DNA from: Lepraria neglecta
Lineage: Eukaryota; Ascomycota; Lecanoromycetes; Lecanorales; Stereocaulaceae
NCBI GenBank assembly: GCA_033220425.1
Contig: CM065653.1
Location: 2,604,001-2,668,000 of the forward strand
Direction of reading: 5' to 3'
DNA length: 64,000 nucleotides
The position numbers were made by a program, and so were the translations under genes. Shown here one piece after another: positions 33,185 through 44,510 of this stretch (position 1 is the stretch's first letter; the number at the start of each line of letters is the position of its first letter). The notes beneath the pieces were generated by a model. The model had not been told where the DNA came from. It searched no databases and saw only the letters and a list, made by a program, of their open reading frames with translations.

Positions 33185-34280
33185 CTAACCTCCACCTATA
33201 ATCTCTGTTAGCCGTACAAAGCTGACCAAATATAGCAGCTCGCCTTATTGGAGTCCAAGAATTTACCGGCCGGCGTTCGGCTCGAGATCCGGCCGACGAA
33301 ACTCGGGCAATTACAAAGTAAGGTTTCTGGTAGAGATCGTATACGCAAAGCCTGTCCCAAGCGTGACGATTGTCGAGATATCCGATAACTTGGGTGAAAA
33401 GGGTGACCCAAGTCAACTATGGCTCTCGAAGTATGCTCTGGATCGAGGGTCTCCACAAACGTAAAGAAATAGAAAAACTCTTCAGGAAGTTCCCAGCGTT
33501 GCTAACTCAACAGAATCTCAAATGGCTCCCGTGGTGATGCATTCGACAGATCCTGGTATACCAACCGGCATTAAAGTGGTGGGATTAGATAGCCCTAAGG
33601 CTAGCTACATGTGTTGCAAATAGCCTACTACCACGCGCCGCTAGTTCTAAAGGGCTCTGGCGCCGGTTGAGGAATTGGCGCTGAAGATGAGTGAATCCCC
33701 CTCGCCCTTTCTCTTGATCTTTCCTCAACCTGCGCGTCATCCGATGCATTTTCGTCGCTGTCTGTGGCTCATACAAGTGACTGACGGCTTTGATTATCCT
33801 CAAGGTGTTCGCTGCTGATGCAAGGGCCTCAGAATTCAAAGCAGGCACAGCGCATCGCCCTCTGCCTTTTATCAAAAGCAAGAACGAGATAATGTTTGAT
33901 ACTGAGGCATTTTCAAGGGATTGAGCCAGTATTTTCATCACTTTTGTACCTTTGGGGTTGATTACATCGCCGTACTTTGAAGGGTACTTGGTCAGGTCTT
34001 CGCCGGCTCTGAGCTCTGTGGAAGCTCAAAATTGCTGTTTGATCCAAGGGTAGCTTGCACTGCAAGTGAAACTCTGAGTGCTGGTGATTCTCAACCTCAG
34101 ATTATCCGTGAACCAATGCCGAGATAGGATAAGTCTCAAGGCCTTCAATATCATGCAATTGCGCATTAATTCGAGAGACTTGTCAACCGCTGTTACGCAA
34201 TGGACGTCTTCAGCAACGGGAGGTCAAGGCCGCGGTTCATTGGCTCCAGCGTTGAAGGATTCCCAAGCTCTCAACCGGAT
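33185..34280. other. Intergenic, possible decayed coding DNA
   Basis: Two overlapping minus-strand frames (33,150-33,456) and one of 118 codons (33,585-33,941) have no recognisable family. The first pair together look like a decayed gene fragment. Nothing firm can be called. Confidence 0.35.
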
Positions 34281-34548
34281 CTGCTATCCTACTATTTGCT
34301 TCACTCTGACTCATCGAGCTTAGTGTCCTTACCTATTTCATCTTCCACCAACTACTTTGGCCTACTACCTAGTCAGCATCTACATAGGTGGCCTGCCCGA
34401 ACACGTATTACAAAATGCATTTGCCACCGTATTTGCCACCTTGCTTTGCGCCTCCCAGAGCTATCTAAATGGCTAGCTCTTCCACATGCCAAAGATTTTG
34501 CACATAGTCAACCTATATATAAACTTACTAATCAAGAAATTCAACACT
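34281..34548. repeat. Diverged LTR relics of the LTR-A/B superfamily
   Basis: 34,281-34,403 (plus orientation) matches the distal end of LTR-B/LTR-A: TATCCTACTATTTGCTTC, CTTAGTGTCCTTA, TAGTCAGCAT, GGTGGCCTGC, ending in GAACA. 34,404-34,548 resembles the opposite end in reverse (TATATATAAACTTA...AAATTCAACA). These look like an old third subfamily. Confidence 0.6.
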
Positions 34549-35046
34549 GACAATAATGTAGATTTCAAAACCATTGCGAGAAAATCGGAATTGTGGGGGC
34601 GCTCCGGGGGCAGGGAAGGCGCGCGAAATGGGCCAAAAATTTGGAAAACTAGCTATAGAGTAACGACTAACGCAGCTCCGGGGGCCTAACAAACGAGGGA
34701 TTAAAGCACCTATTTAGCTCTGTAACTCCATAAGCTTTATATAAATCTCCTTCGATTCCAACGACGAGCAGTCGACATACAAAAACATCTCCGCGCTCCG
34801 CTCAAACACCTGTTCAGTCATCCCCTCGTACATGTACGTGTGCTCCTTATCCTGGCAGACTGAGTTCGGTGTTCGGGTTTCATTGCTTTAGGAATGCCTA
34901 ATTTAATCAATCAAATCGTACAGTGAAAACGTATCTTTTCCCATCAGTCTCTAGTCGTTCAATCGGCCGTCTGCAACTGTTAGTTTTTCTCGTTTCTATT
35001 AGCAAGTTACCGTGCAACAATCGCTTCGGCAGCGTACAACAAACTC
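34549..35046. other. Intergenic, nothing recognised
   Basis: Contains a twice-occurring GCTCCGGGGGC motif (34,600-34,690). No gene is supported. Confidence 0.4.
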
Positions 35047-35553
35047 ATGCCACCCGTGACAGAGAATTTTGACCCAGAGGACGCAAACCCCGAAGCAAAT
35101 ATAACATGCCTTGGCGACTTATACGACCTGGACCTTCTAGTGGTAGGAGACTTCAATCCTAACTAAGTCAGTGTGCACAAGCTCTATGCTAAACTACAAT
35201 TCAATGGCGGAGAACCGGGGCAGCACCTCGGCGGCTATTGCATACTGTTACCACACGCAGGGACGGGGACTACCGGAGAAGGAGCATTTGACTCCAGCAA
35301 TGGCGCACAAATTAACACCGAATTGTTCAATCCGCGTACCGTACTGGACTGCTTTTACCGGTACTTCTGCAACTATGGGGTCGCTGATGTATCTGTTGAA
35401 CCAAAAGCCAATCACGACCTGTTTCAAACTTATCAGCAGCTATCGCAAAGGACATGTGAGCTTCAGCTTAATATCGAGGACGACTTCACCGTGCCACGCG
35501 CGAAGAAAGGTGGAAGGCTCGGAAATACAGCTGTGGATTCCGTGCAAATCTAG
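35047..35553 (+). CDS. Possible diverged secreted Cys-rich protein gene or pseudogene
   Basis: An open stretch from 35,047 (MPPVTENFDPEDANPEANITCLGDL) and a second from about 35,173 to 35,553 (ending GNTAVDSVQI) are separated by a stop, with no convincing intron of normal length. The layout C-x-GDL ... GGYC ... DCFYRYFCN parallels that of the next locus (C-x-GDL ... GGYC ... FRCWERCACN), so these may be tandem relatives. Function unknown. Whether the 5' half is joined to the 3' half by a small intron or the gene is dead cannot be settled by eye. Confidence 0.4.
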
Positions 35554-35580
35554 AGTCATAGTCAGATCGGCGTTGCGCTA

Positions 35581-36528
35581 ATGTATGCTGGAATGTTGTC
35601 TACTGAGACATTGAGTCTCGATATCGGGAACAAGATTGAGTGCAGAGGCGATTTGCCTACCTTTCTTCTGCCCGATCCGTTTCAGACCGCAGCTTTCGGG
35701 AGGTCTTGCGTAAACGTGCCTTACCTCCTCTCTTTCCTTACATACCACCCCAAAGAGCAACATTAACTCCGTCTTGTTTCGCTAGGGGTGCAAACACAGG
35801 TGGCTACTGCCATCGCAGCATCAGCGCCGACGGCTCTGTCCAGCGCACAGTTTGGTTCTCCGACGAAATTACCCCCCGCCTCGACTGGACTTGGAACGGC
35901 AACTTCTTCGTAGCGGCTTCTATCCGCTTCAGATGTTGGGAACGTTGTGCCTGCAACCAAGATCCCGACGTCGATAATCTCACCACCAATCTATGGAGAT
36001 TTGTCCAAGGCCACGAATTGGAGTTGCGGAGTGACGGTTCGCTTGTCACCCAGATCCAAGAATCTGCACAAGGTCAAGTCCCAGTGCTGCCTGTACAGAG
36101 GGGCCCAGGGTCTCCGTCTGGCACATGCGGTGCTAATGGGACGCAATTTTGCCCCCAGAATTGGAATTTTGGTCTGCTGGGACCGATTCCACGCGCGCCG
36201 CCGAATGTAACCGACATCATTAACAGTACGACATCAACGAATTTGACAGTGTGTGGAAATAAGTGCAGTGGGCCTCAGGACTGTGCACCAAGCTATAGTG
36301 ACCATGATTGCTCTTGTGCTTATCCATCCCCAAGATGCGATGAAGCTAGGCTTTGATCAAGTAGTGCCAGCTGTTGTCTGTCTTGTCCTTGCTGTAGGCT
36401 CGTTACTCAGCAGAAATCTTCCGACACATGTGGATGGTAGAGGAGTACCATATCAGTGTAGGTGCAATGAGACATTTACAGTGAATGAATGCTGTAGATC
36501 GAGGGATGGGATGGTCTGGCTATCTTGA
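35581..36528 (+). pseudogene. Cys-rich secreted-type protein gene, damaged
   Basis: A first stretch (35,581 to about 35,708) contains IECRGDLPTFLLPDP. The main stretch after a TTTCGCTAG acceptor at 35,785 contains GGYCHRSIS, DEITPRLDWTWNG, FRCWERCACNQ, NLWRFVQGHELELR, GTCGANGTQFCP and CGNKCSGPQDC. Near 36,330-36,340 the reading shifts by one or two bases into a stretch with DAMKLGFDQVVPAVVC and the Cys-rich end YQCRCNETFTVNECC, stopping at 36,528. The 5' junction also lacks a good in-frame donor. Both halves share amino-acid style and Cys density, so a single gene with at least one frameshift is the best reading. Role unknown; secretion is likely from the Cys content but no signal peptide is visible. 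Confidence 0.5.
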
Positions 36529-36800
36529 GAAACTACGCTTATATCGGACCATGCTTTCCACCGATGTCCGTTCTTTTGGAAGCAGAGTAATAGAGATCTG
36601 TTAGCAAAGCCAGACTATGATTGGTAACAGCATTTGATTGAGGCGTGCCCGCGACTGGAAATCACGGAAAGGTTCAGTGCGACGCAATCTGCCAATTGGA
36701 TGCAAAGAGATGTCCATAAAATTCGAACGGATCATTCGCTCTTGAGATGCTTTCTTGTGAAGCTATCCAACCATCTTATTGAAACAGAAACACATATACG

Positions 36801-38297
36801 TTATGAAGGTGCGCCAAATGTCTTATCAAAATAAACCCTGGTGTTACCACAAATCTCGTCAACACCTTCCCAAGCCTGGAACTTGTCTTCGAGATTACAT
36901 GCTGTCCACAAAATCTCCTCCCAATGACTCCTCTGAACATCGAACCCGAATGAATCAAGGATCTCCTTCTCAGCCGTCCATGGACGTCGGAATTGACCTT
37001 TAGAGTCGTGTATTATGTGGGCGTGCTCGTTCCATAGAAGGCGGGGGTTGATTTTCGGATAGTTGTTGTGCACGAACAATATGTGGGGAGTCTTGGTTGG
37101 AATTCCATGATCCTTAGTCGTTTCGATATAGTCTTCTACTGGATCGAATTGGATCATTGCCGAGCCGTCTAAGTGGTCGTTGACCATGTGTCCGAGGCTG
37201 CGAACACCTTTATGGACAGCATAATATGATTCGTTAAAGAAATCTGCCGCTGCGAGGAAGGTGTCTTTGTCGCCTTCGCCAGATGCACCTTGGGATAGGA
37301 GGGGGTAATAGAATTTCTTTCCGAAGTGATTGTAATACATGGCCAGGAGAAGGGTGTCCTGATGGGTTTTCTTGGAAATGAATATTTCACCAGACTCGGT
37401 GGTTTGATGTGCTGTTAAAGGCGGAAACGGTTGTTGTATTATATCGTAGAATATCTGCGAAGCCGTAGACGCCCAATAGTCTGGAAAGGTGATGAGCCCC
37501 TTGGACAAGAAAGGCTCGGAGTCAAAGACTGGCGTCAGGTCTTTGACTGGGAAACAATCAGCATCGATGAAAAGCAATTCTTCGAACGTAGACGTCAATA
37601 TCGCGACTATCTTATTCTGATATCTTGACGGAGGTTCGGTATTGGCTGTGGTTCTGAAATGGCTGGACTGAACAATGCATTTTGCGTTCAGCTCTGGTAG
37701 CACAGTCTCGCAGATATAAGTCTCCCACTCTCGCTGCGTGGAGAGGAACACCTCCATTGGAAGCTGGCATCCGGTTTTCCGCAGCATGCGCAGAGATATG
37801 ACCACGTTAGGAAGATAATCCGCTCCGGCAGTCGTGACTAATCCCCTTGTCCCATTTTGGTAGCTCAATACTGGTGGATCGGTCTCAATTCCTTTGACGA
37901 CCTTCTGGTGGCTTTCTTGCATGGCTTGTATGTCCACTTCCGGCATCGAAAGACATTTCTGCGGTGTAGCGTCGGTGAAAGAATCGACTCTGCCAAAACC
38001 TATGGGCTTTGCAATACAGAGCTTTTTGGGTGGATGGCATTTTGGTGTTGCAGAAGCTAAGAGCGCGGACATTTTCTTCCAGAATTCATCCGCCTGGCCT
38101 GTCAGGAGTTGGGGGCTTGAGGATGGCCATCCAAGTTGACTCGGGGCAGTCACCTTTCCAAAGCCACTGGGATGCTGTTCCCATAAAAAAGTGGCGCATA
38201 TAAGGAATATTATAAGACCCATGATCAAAGACCTAGTAGGTCTAGCTCGAGGCAGAAACATCTTGTCTTCAAATGCTTGGACCTCAGGAGGCAACAC
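36801..38297 (-). CDS. GT71 alpha-mannosyltransferase (MNN2/MNN5-type), Golgi
   Basis: Single exon, 498 aa. This is a type II membrane protein with a short cytosolic tail ending RARPTRS, one membrane segment (about residues 24-40) and a lumenal catalytic domain. The DXD-type metal/sugar-nucleotide motif is LLFIDADCFPV (DAD about 245-247). The conserved acidic loop GEGDKDTF (about 340-347) and HNNYPKINP near the end are typical of the Mannosyl_trans3 (MNN2/TTP1) family, which adds alpha-1,2-mannose branches to N-glycan outer chains in the Golgi. Divergent from the TRP4 gene. Confidence 0.9.
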   Translation of the reverse strand: MLPPEVQAFEDKMFLPRARPTRSLIMGLIIFLICATFLWEQHPSGFGKVTAPSQLGWPSSSPQLLTGQADEFWKKMSALLASATPKCHPPKKLCIAKPIGFGRVDSFTDATPQKCLSMPEVDIQAMQESHQKVVKGIETDPPVLSYQNGTRGLVTTAGADYLPNVVISLRMLRKTGCQLPMEVFLSTQREWETYICETVLPELNAKCIVQSSHFRTTANTEPPSRYQNKIVAILTSTFEELLFIDADCFPVKDLTPVFDSEPFLSKGLITFPDYWASTASQIFYDIIQQPFPPLTAHQTTESGEIFISKKTHQDTLLLAMYYNHFGKKFYYPLLSQGASGEGDKDTFLAAADFFNESYYAVHKGVRSLGHMVNDHLDGSAMIQFDPVEDYIETTKDHGIPTKTPHILFVHNNYPKINPRLLWNEHAHIIHDSKGQFRRPWTAEKEILDSFGFDVQRSHWEEILWTACNLEDKFQAWEGVDEICGNTRVYFDKTFGAPS

Positions 38298-39334
38298 ATA
38301 AGCTTAAGGCTTCGAGATTAGATGGATGGAAAAGTCAAGATTTCACAATGCCAGCGGCGGCGTAATATGCTCGAAAGATAGAGTACAACATGTCTTTGTT
38401 TTCAAGTCCACTGCCAGCGACGAAAAGGGGGCACGAAAAGTATAAGCCCCTGAATCCACGCCAATGCCCGGCGCACTGATCTGCAGCTATTCCCTTGAGG
38501 GGAAAACGTGTGGAAGCCTTAGGGACGGCCCGCCTAGGAGCTATGCTTAGACTGAGTTATCGTTTCGCACATAGCACCGTGAGTCATTTTATCGATACTG
38601 TATGATAAGGCTGTTTTATTTTCACGGTCAAGCAATGACGTCGGCAATTCTCTTGAGATTGAAGAGCGTTGAGACCATCTTGCTTAGTCATCATTACCAG
38701 TCCTGCTTAGGCCGGTAATTTATTTGACCATACCTACTCGACCTTACCCTATTAAATTTGCAAGGAGGAGAAAAGATATTGTTCAATCCAACGACAATTG
38801 ACAGAAACGATATGTGAGGATACTTGAACCCCAGAAAGCCACATAGAAAATTGGAATCGTGAACAGACTGCGCAGGCCACTGGTGGGAAAAACCTGGCGA
38901 AGTGGAGTCTTTGCCATCAGCTACAGCCCATAAGAAAGAACCCTGCAGACTTATTCCAATCTAGGGGCTCGAAAACCCCCCAGCCCGCGAATTCGCGTTC
39001 TGCTTAAGCAAATTCTGGACGGTAGACAGAGACGGCTCATTTTCTGATTCTGCAGTCTCATGAAAAAGAAAATCAGCAACGTACCTTACTTGCTCGATTA
39101 TAAGCGTAAAGACAGAAGAGGGCAACCCTTTTAGACCGAACAGGTTTTGAGAACAGTCATATTCGTCTTCTATTTTCAAGGCTTGATTAGAAAAGGAACG
39201 AGCGACAGCTTGATGTGAAAGCCGCGATTAGGGGAGGTTTCTCGGATTCCGTCCAACTTCCTGCTTTGAGAAAGAACGATAGCCAGCATCAAAGACTTCC
39301 ATTTTGAATCTCTTGTACCCAGAGCCGAGTAAAC
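38298..39334. promoter_or_regulatory. Divergent intergenic region between GT71 and TRP4
   Basis: About 1.04 kb without a supportable gene. A 72-codon minus frame (38,961-39,179) has no family features. It presumably carries both promoters; no specific site is claimed. Confidence 0.45.
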
Positions 39335-40585
39335 ATGTCCAGCACAACCCCCCACTCCATCACCATCAACATAACGCCCCTCCTCAAAAAGCTCCATAAA
39401 CCCGAAATCCACGGCCTCGCAACAGCAGAAGAAATATCCGCCGCCTTCGCCCTCATCTTCGAAGAAAGCCGCCTCTCCCCCATCCAAGCCGCCGCATTCC
39501 TAACCCTCCTCTCCACCACCTCCCGCGATAAAGACGCTAATGTCATCGCCGCCTGCGCAGCTCGCATGCGCGATGTCGCCTCCCCCGTTGACCTCCACCA
39601 ACTCCAAGCCATCATGCACCAAAGGGCGCAAACAGAAGGAGCTTACCATGGCGGACTGTGCGACATTGTAGGCACGGGTGGCTCCTCAGTTCAAACTTAC
39701 AATATCAGCACCACAGCCTCCTTAATCGCCTCTTCCTTCCTGCTCATGTCAAAACATGGCAATAAAGCGCAAACCTCCGTTTCCGGAGCGGCAGACATCC
39801 TCTCATCCATCGCTCCCACCCCACCGGACCTCCTAGCCTCAAATGCAAAGAATATCCCCGCAATCTACGAAGAATCCTCCTACGCATTCCTCTTCGCGCC
39901 AAATTTCCACCCTGGAATGCGTTTCGCCGCCCCACTGCGCAGAGAAATAGGTATCCGCACCATCTTCAATCTGCTCGGGCCACTTGCGCATCCGATTGAG
40001 GAATTAGTAGAAGCGCGCCTTGTTGGCGTTACGGAAACTTCACTTGGTGATACCTTTGCGCATGCGCTGGCGATATCTAGCAAGACGAAGGCTCCGGGGA
40101 GGAGGAAAGCGATGGTTGTCTGTGCGCGGGCAGGGCTCGATGAGATTGCATGCGAAGGAGTGACGGATTGCTGGATGCTTCATGAATCCAAAGATGGGCA
40201 TATAGGGATCAGGCAGTTCGCTCTCGAACCGCATGACTTTGGCTTCCCTAACTATCCTCTAAGTGCCATCCGAGGCGGTGATGCACCGAAGGATAATGCT
40301 GTGATTTTGATGCAGATGCTAGAAGGGAAATTGGACCAGGATGATCCGATTTTGCAGGTCGTGCTGATGAACGCGGCTGCGATGTTGGTGGTTAGTGGGA
40401 TTTGCGAGGCTGAGAGTAGCCATATGGGGGAGAGGGATGGTGGAATTGTGATTCAGGAGAGAGGGCCGGGAGGGGGAAGGTGGAAGGAGGGTGTGAGGAG
40501 GGCGAGATGGGCGGTGAAGAGTGGGGCTGCATTGAGGAGTTTGGGGGCTTTTACTGAGGTTTCCAATAGTTTTGGTGGAAAATGA
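39335..40585 (+). CDS. TRP4: Anthranilate phosphoribosyltransferase (tryptophan biosynthesis)
   Basis: Single exon, 416 aa. It transfers phosphoribose from PRPP to anthranilate, the second step of the tryptophan branch. Family features are the N-terminal helical domain, the PRPP-loop region VGTGGSSVQTYNIST (about 112-125), MSKHGNKAQTSVSGAADIL (about 138-156), HPGMRFAAPLRREIGIRTIFNLLGP and the metal-site AGLDEIA. The loop reads GTGGSS where most family members have GTGGD plus a small residue. The rest is intact, so it may be a lineage variant. Convergent with the sugar transporter, with 178 bp between stop codons. Confidence 0.93.
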   Translation: MSSTTPHSITINITPLLKKLHKPEIHGLATAEEISAAFALIFEESRLSPIQAAAFLTLLSTTSRDKDANVIAACAARMRDVASPVDLHQLQAIMHQRAQTEGAYHGGLCDIVGTGGSSVQTYNISTTASLIASSFLLMSKHGNKAQTSVSGAADILSSIAPTPPDLLASNAKNIPAIYEESSYAFLFAPNFHPGMRFAAPLRREIGIRTIFNLLGPLAHPIEELVEARLVGVTETSLGDTFAHALAISSKTKAPGRRKAMVVCARAGLDEIACEGVTDCWMLHESKDGHIGIRQFALEPHDFGFPNYPLSAIRGGDAPKDNAVILMQMLEGKLDQDDPILQVVLMNAAAMLVVSGICEAESSHMGERDGGIVIQERGPGGGRWKEGVRRARWAVKSGAALRSLGAFTEVSNSFGGK

Positions 40586-40763
40586 AATGCTACTCTACTC
40601 AAGAATTGGGCTCTTACTTTGGGTAATGGGATCAATCTTAAAGATCTTGTATATAAAGTTGCATGACACGCAGAGGGCCCTGAAACATGCTGTGAGATCC
40701 AGTATATGGCAAATGCCCCAACCCCTAACCAGGTCTCCACGCAATGCCACACCAGACCAACAC

Positions 40764-42807
40764 CTACACCTTCTCCACCTCCTCAGCACCCTTCTCATCA
40801 TCAAAATCACCCCTATTCGCCCTCTCTATAGCGGCAAGCCTATGCTTGTTTGCCTCGGGATTCTGGCCGATAGCAGAACTATTACGCCTCACTTCAGCCT
40901 GCTCATGCTCGATGTAAGCCAGGGGACGCTTAGAAGAGATGGCGTCTTTATCCTTGAAGATAAAGATGTCCTGGTTCTCTCGGAAAAACCGATCAACGTC
41001 TTCGAGAGTACGGTCTGAGGTTTCGGGGTAGAAAAGGTAGACGATGGGTACGAAAGAGGCGTTGAAGATGGTCCAGATTATGTAGAATTTCCATTGCAGG
41101 GTTTGAATGCCGATTGGAGTGATTTCAACCACTACATAATGTCATTTAGAACGGTTGTATAGTAAAGGTAAGTGGTGATGGAAGTCTTACCCATATAGTT
41201 GAAAGCCCAATTAGATGCAGTACCCAAAGCTGCACCTTTCGTGCGCATGGATAGAGAATTGATCTCTGTTGGGTAGAGCCATGGGACACCTTGAAAGCCG
41301 ATGCCGAAGCAGATATAGTAGCTGCGTATTAGTTTAGTAATTGGTGTTATAAGGACGAAATATTCGAAACTCACGTAAAGAAGAATGCCACAGATGCCGC
41401 GGCCACTTGCTTGCTGCCACTGTAGCCGGGCAACTCATTATACCGCAGAAGAATGGTAATCATGAGGTAGCTGAGGAATTGGCCAGTAGCTGCATACATC
41501 ATCATCTTGCGCCTACCCCACCTCTATCGTTCTCGTAAGTACTATTCGTAAAAGCCTAGCACACGCGTAGCTTACCTCGACATTGGGAATTCCAATCATC
41601 GAGAATCTGAAAACATATCAGCTAAGTTTCAAAGTAGGCGACAACGAATATCAACTTACGCAAGATAGCTGACAGAGTTGCAGGCAGCCAGCAATCGTGC
41701 CAATTTCTCACTCAAGCCAACTGACTGTATGAGAACTGTCGGCAAATAGTATGAGGTGACGTTGATTCCAGCAAGCTGCTGCATAGCCTGGGCTCCAGCT
41801 CCAAGGATCAATCGGCGGACCGTAGAAGTCCCATTGCCACTCTTGCCTCTCAACAGATCCCACCATCCAACACCATTTTCCCGTTCGTATTGTACAGCCC
41901 ATTGAATTTCCTTTGACTCAGTAACGACGTATGCATCATCGATTGAAGTTGCCTCGAGGTCAGCGATAATTTGCTCGGCTTCGTCAATTTGGTCGTGCGC
42001 GATCAGCCATCTCGGACTCTCTGGAAGCCATGGCACCGTTCCGAACAAAATGAAGATGAAGAAGAATTGGAATGCCAAAGGAAATCTCCAGGCGACGGGA
42101 CCGTTGACATATGAGAAGCCGTATGTTATCCAATTGCTGAGGGAGAAGCCGGCAATGTTCAAAATCAACTCGATCACCACAAGTTTCCCTCTCCAGGCAG
42201 CCTTCGATGTCTCAGCCTGCCATACTGGCGCAGTTGCTGTGTTCAAACCATTTCCTAGACCGGCGACAATTCTTCCAACGATCATTTGTGGAACGCTGTA
42301 GGCCGAGATTTGAAGTATAGCCCCGATAGACATGACGGTGGTGCCTAAGAGGACGGCTTTCTTCCTACCCAACCGTTCACCTATTGAGAAAGCGGCAATG
42401 GCACCAAAGAAACATCCTACCTGATGATCTCTGAGTCAGCATTTCTTCCATCTTCTCCAGCTCAAACGAGGGCATGAATGAGGAAATGATAGCTCAGATA
42501 ACGTAACCCACATCGTAGAGCGCGGTGACCGTGCCAAGAAGCGAGGTATGCTCAGGTCCGTTTAGATCTAGGGTATTGAGAAAATCCTGGGTAACTATGA
42601 CACCGCCTATGTTGATCTGAAATTAGCGAAAGCTTGGCACCAAACGTGAGCAGGATTCACAACGACCGCACCGAAAACACCCTGATCGTAACCAAATAGA
42701 GTCATGTCGGTGGCACACGCGACAGACACCCAAAAGGTAAGCCATCCTCCCGTCAAACCGAAGTACCGCCTCTTTCCTCCCTTCTGACCTTGTTTGCGGA
42801 TAGCCAT
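40764..42807 (-). CDS. MFS sugar transporter (hexose/maltose-type)
   Basis: Exons (minus): 42,807 to about 42,661, 42,616-42,508, 42,416-41,660, 41,606-41,576 (31 nt), 41,523-41,375, 41,321-41,191 and 41,131-40,764. The total is 1,692 nt, about 563 aa. Motifs include MTLFGYDQG in helix 1, GERLGRKKA after helix 2, RIVAGLGNGLNTATAPVW, PESPRWLI, AMQQLAGINVTSYYLPT, GIGFQGVPWLYPTEI and PETSDRTLEDVD, the complete set for fungal sugar porters. All introns are GT-AG. The first has competing donors: GTGAAT at 42,660 gives a 44-bp intron, while GTTTTC or GTTTGG nearby are weaker. The substrate cannot be read from sequence. Confidence 0.92.
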
Positions 42808-44510
42808 TTCTATTGAAATAGCACCCTAGAGCATGCAAATAAAGGCTCTAGATTGTAGAGAGGAGAGTGGGAAGGTAGGAAGCGAAGGGGTGATAATAAA
42901 TAATGTTACTCCCCTCTTGAGGGAAGAAGCTAGGACGTCATAGCGCTTGACGTGGGGTGACATTGGCATCTGGGGTTCTGCTAGGGCCTATACATTTTAC
43001 CCCACAAAGTTAAGCGCTATCATGCCGTGCTGTTGAGAAGCGCAACACTCATTCGCTAACGTCCCTTGCTCCATCTTTTTTTTACCAAACTCAAAAGATG
43101 ACCAACGATCCCTCAACATGTCAATTCCGTCCAATTCTCTATCGGTCTTTTCGCACGCCATCAATCATTGAAGTCGCGCAGAGAAACGTCACAGGAAATG
43201 TGGGGAAACATATCAGCAAGGCTTACAATTCGGCCCGATTGTAGAATTGGCGGTTCAACGCATGCATCGGCATGCTCGCTGGGTCCTAATATTTTGACAT
43301 TTGGACTTTGGAAGGAAAAAAGACGCATAGATCGACGGAATCCCTGAGCTTTGGGGGCACTTAGCAAGATGTTGATGGTTAGTAGAGAAAGCTGTACCAC
43401 AGTCTCAAGCGACCCGTTCAGGCGACCCGTGATTGGGGGCCGATCCGGAGATTTCTCGCAATGTTTTGCTCTGAGCTTTGTGCACTATCACCGATAAAGT
43501 CACTCTGTAAAATACCGGCCCCTAGCAAAGCTTCATGATAATGAATTTGAGGCGTAGACTTACGGGTTTAGATCAAGCCGCCGAGGCTGATTCAGTGCTG
43601 AAAGAAAAGACCTCATATCAAATCCTCGCCCCCATGACCTCACCTTTACCGCCTTCACAGCTAATAGTTGACCGTCACCTCTATTTTTGAAGAACATAGC
43701 CTTCCGGGTAGTCCTGTGCCTTGTAGAAGGCTGTGGCTTTCCTTGAATAGCCATATCCCTTGCTCGCAATCGAATGAAAGGTTGATCTAAAAGGAGAGAG
43801 ATTTGACATGGGAGACTTCTCAAGGTATATTACGATAAATGTTGTTCATAATAAGACCTCTGGCACAGCGATGCAGTCCTATCCCGCGCATTTTAGGGTG
43901 CCACAAAGGCGAGGAAGAACCTAACAATTGGGACGGGAAGCATGCTGCTTCGTAGAATTAGTGACACTCAGATGAACCTCTGCCGGGAAGCTTGACGGAG
44001 GCCTGGCAGTACTACATCCCGCGTTGATTTAAAGCGGTGGGAAGAAAAAGAGCTGCCACAAAGCTCCCAAGTAGAGTATTGATAGATCATTGAGCTGAAC
44101 CGATCTTTGGATACCGATGGCAGTCTGTCAAGTAGCAGCCCCGACACTGCAGTTAGTAAGCCCCTCGTTTCACAGAGGTCAACCAAAGGTCAGGGCCAAT
44201 GCCAAATGGAATCCCTGGAGGAGTTGCCCGTCCTTTTAGAACAAGAGTCTGAGCTTTATCCTCGCCGAACAAATGATATTCTCAGAGCTTAGACGTAGAG
44301 ACCGGAGATTGCTCCGCTCAATTGCCTCAAACCAATGCATTATAATTGGCTTTTGGGTGTTTGGTACGGAAGTTTTCTAGAACTCATCGACGACTACCTT
44401 AGCGTATAAATTATGCAAACTATGCAGCCGTGAATAAGATTGGAGCAAACATCAACCAGAAATATGCTTCGAGCTTCATCACTCAAGACATTGATCAATC
44501 CTCGACCACC
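42808..44510. promoter_or_regulatory. Gene-free 1.7 kb between sugar transporter and mL40
   Basis: Short frames (for example 43,161-43,400 and 43,560-43,823 on the minus strand) have no family features. A poly-T/pyrimidine run lies at 43,074-43,083. It presumably contains the two divergent promoters. Confidence 0.45.

Noticed and set aside
33208-33456. Minus-strand frame with METLDPEHTSRAIVDLGHPF
   Set aside because: It may be a fragment of a decayed gene, but only about 80 codons are open and no family could be named, so no gene is called.
42617-42645. 29-bp first intron in the sugar transporter
   Set aside because: It would keep the frame but is too short for a fungal intron. The 44-bp alternative with donor GTGAAT and a GCTAAT branch site is preferred.
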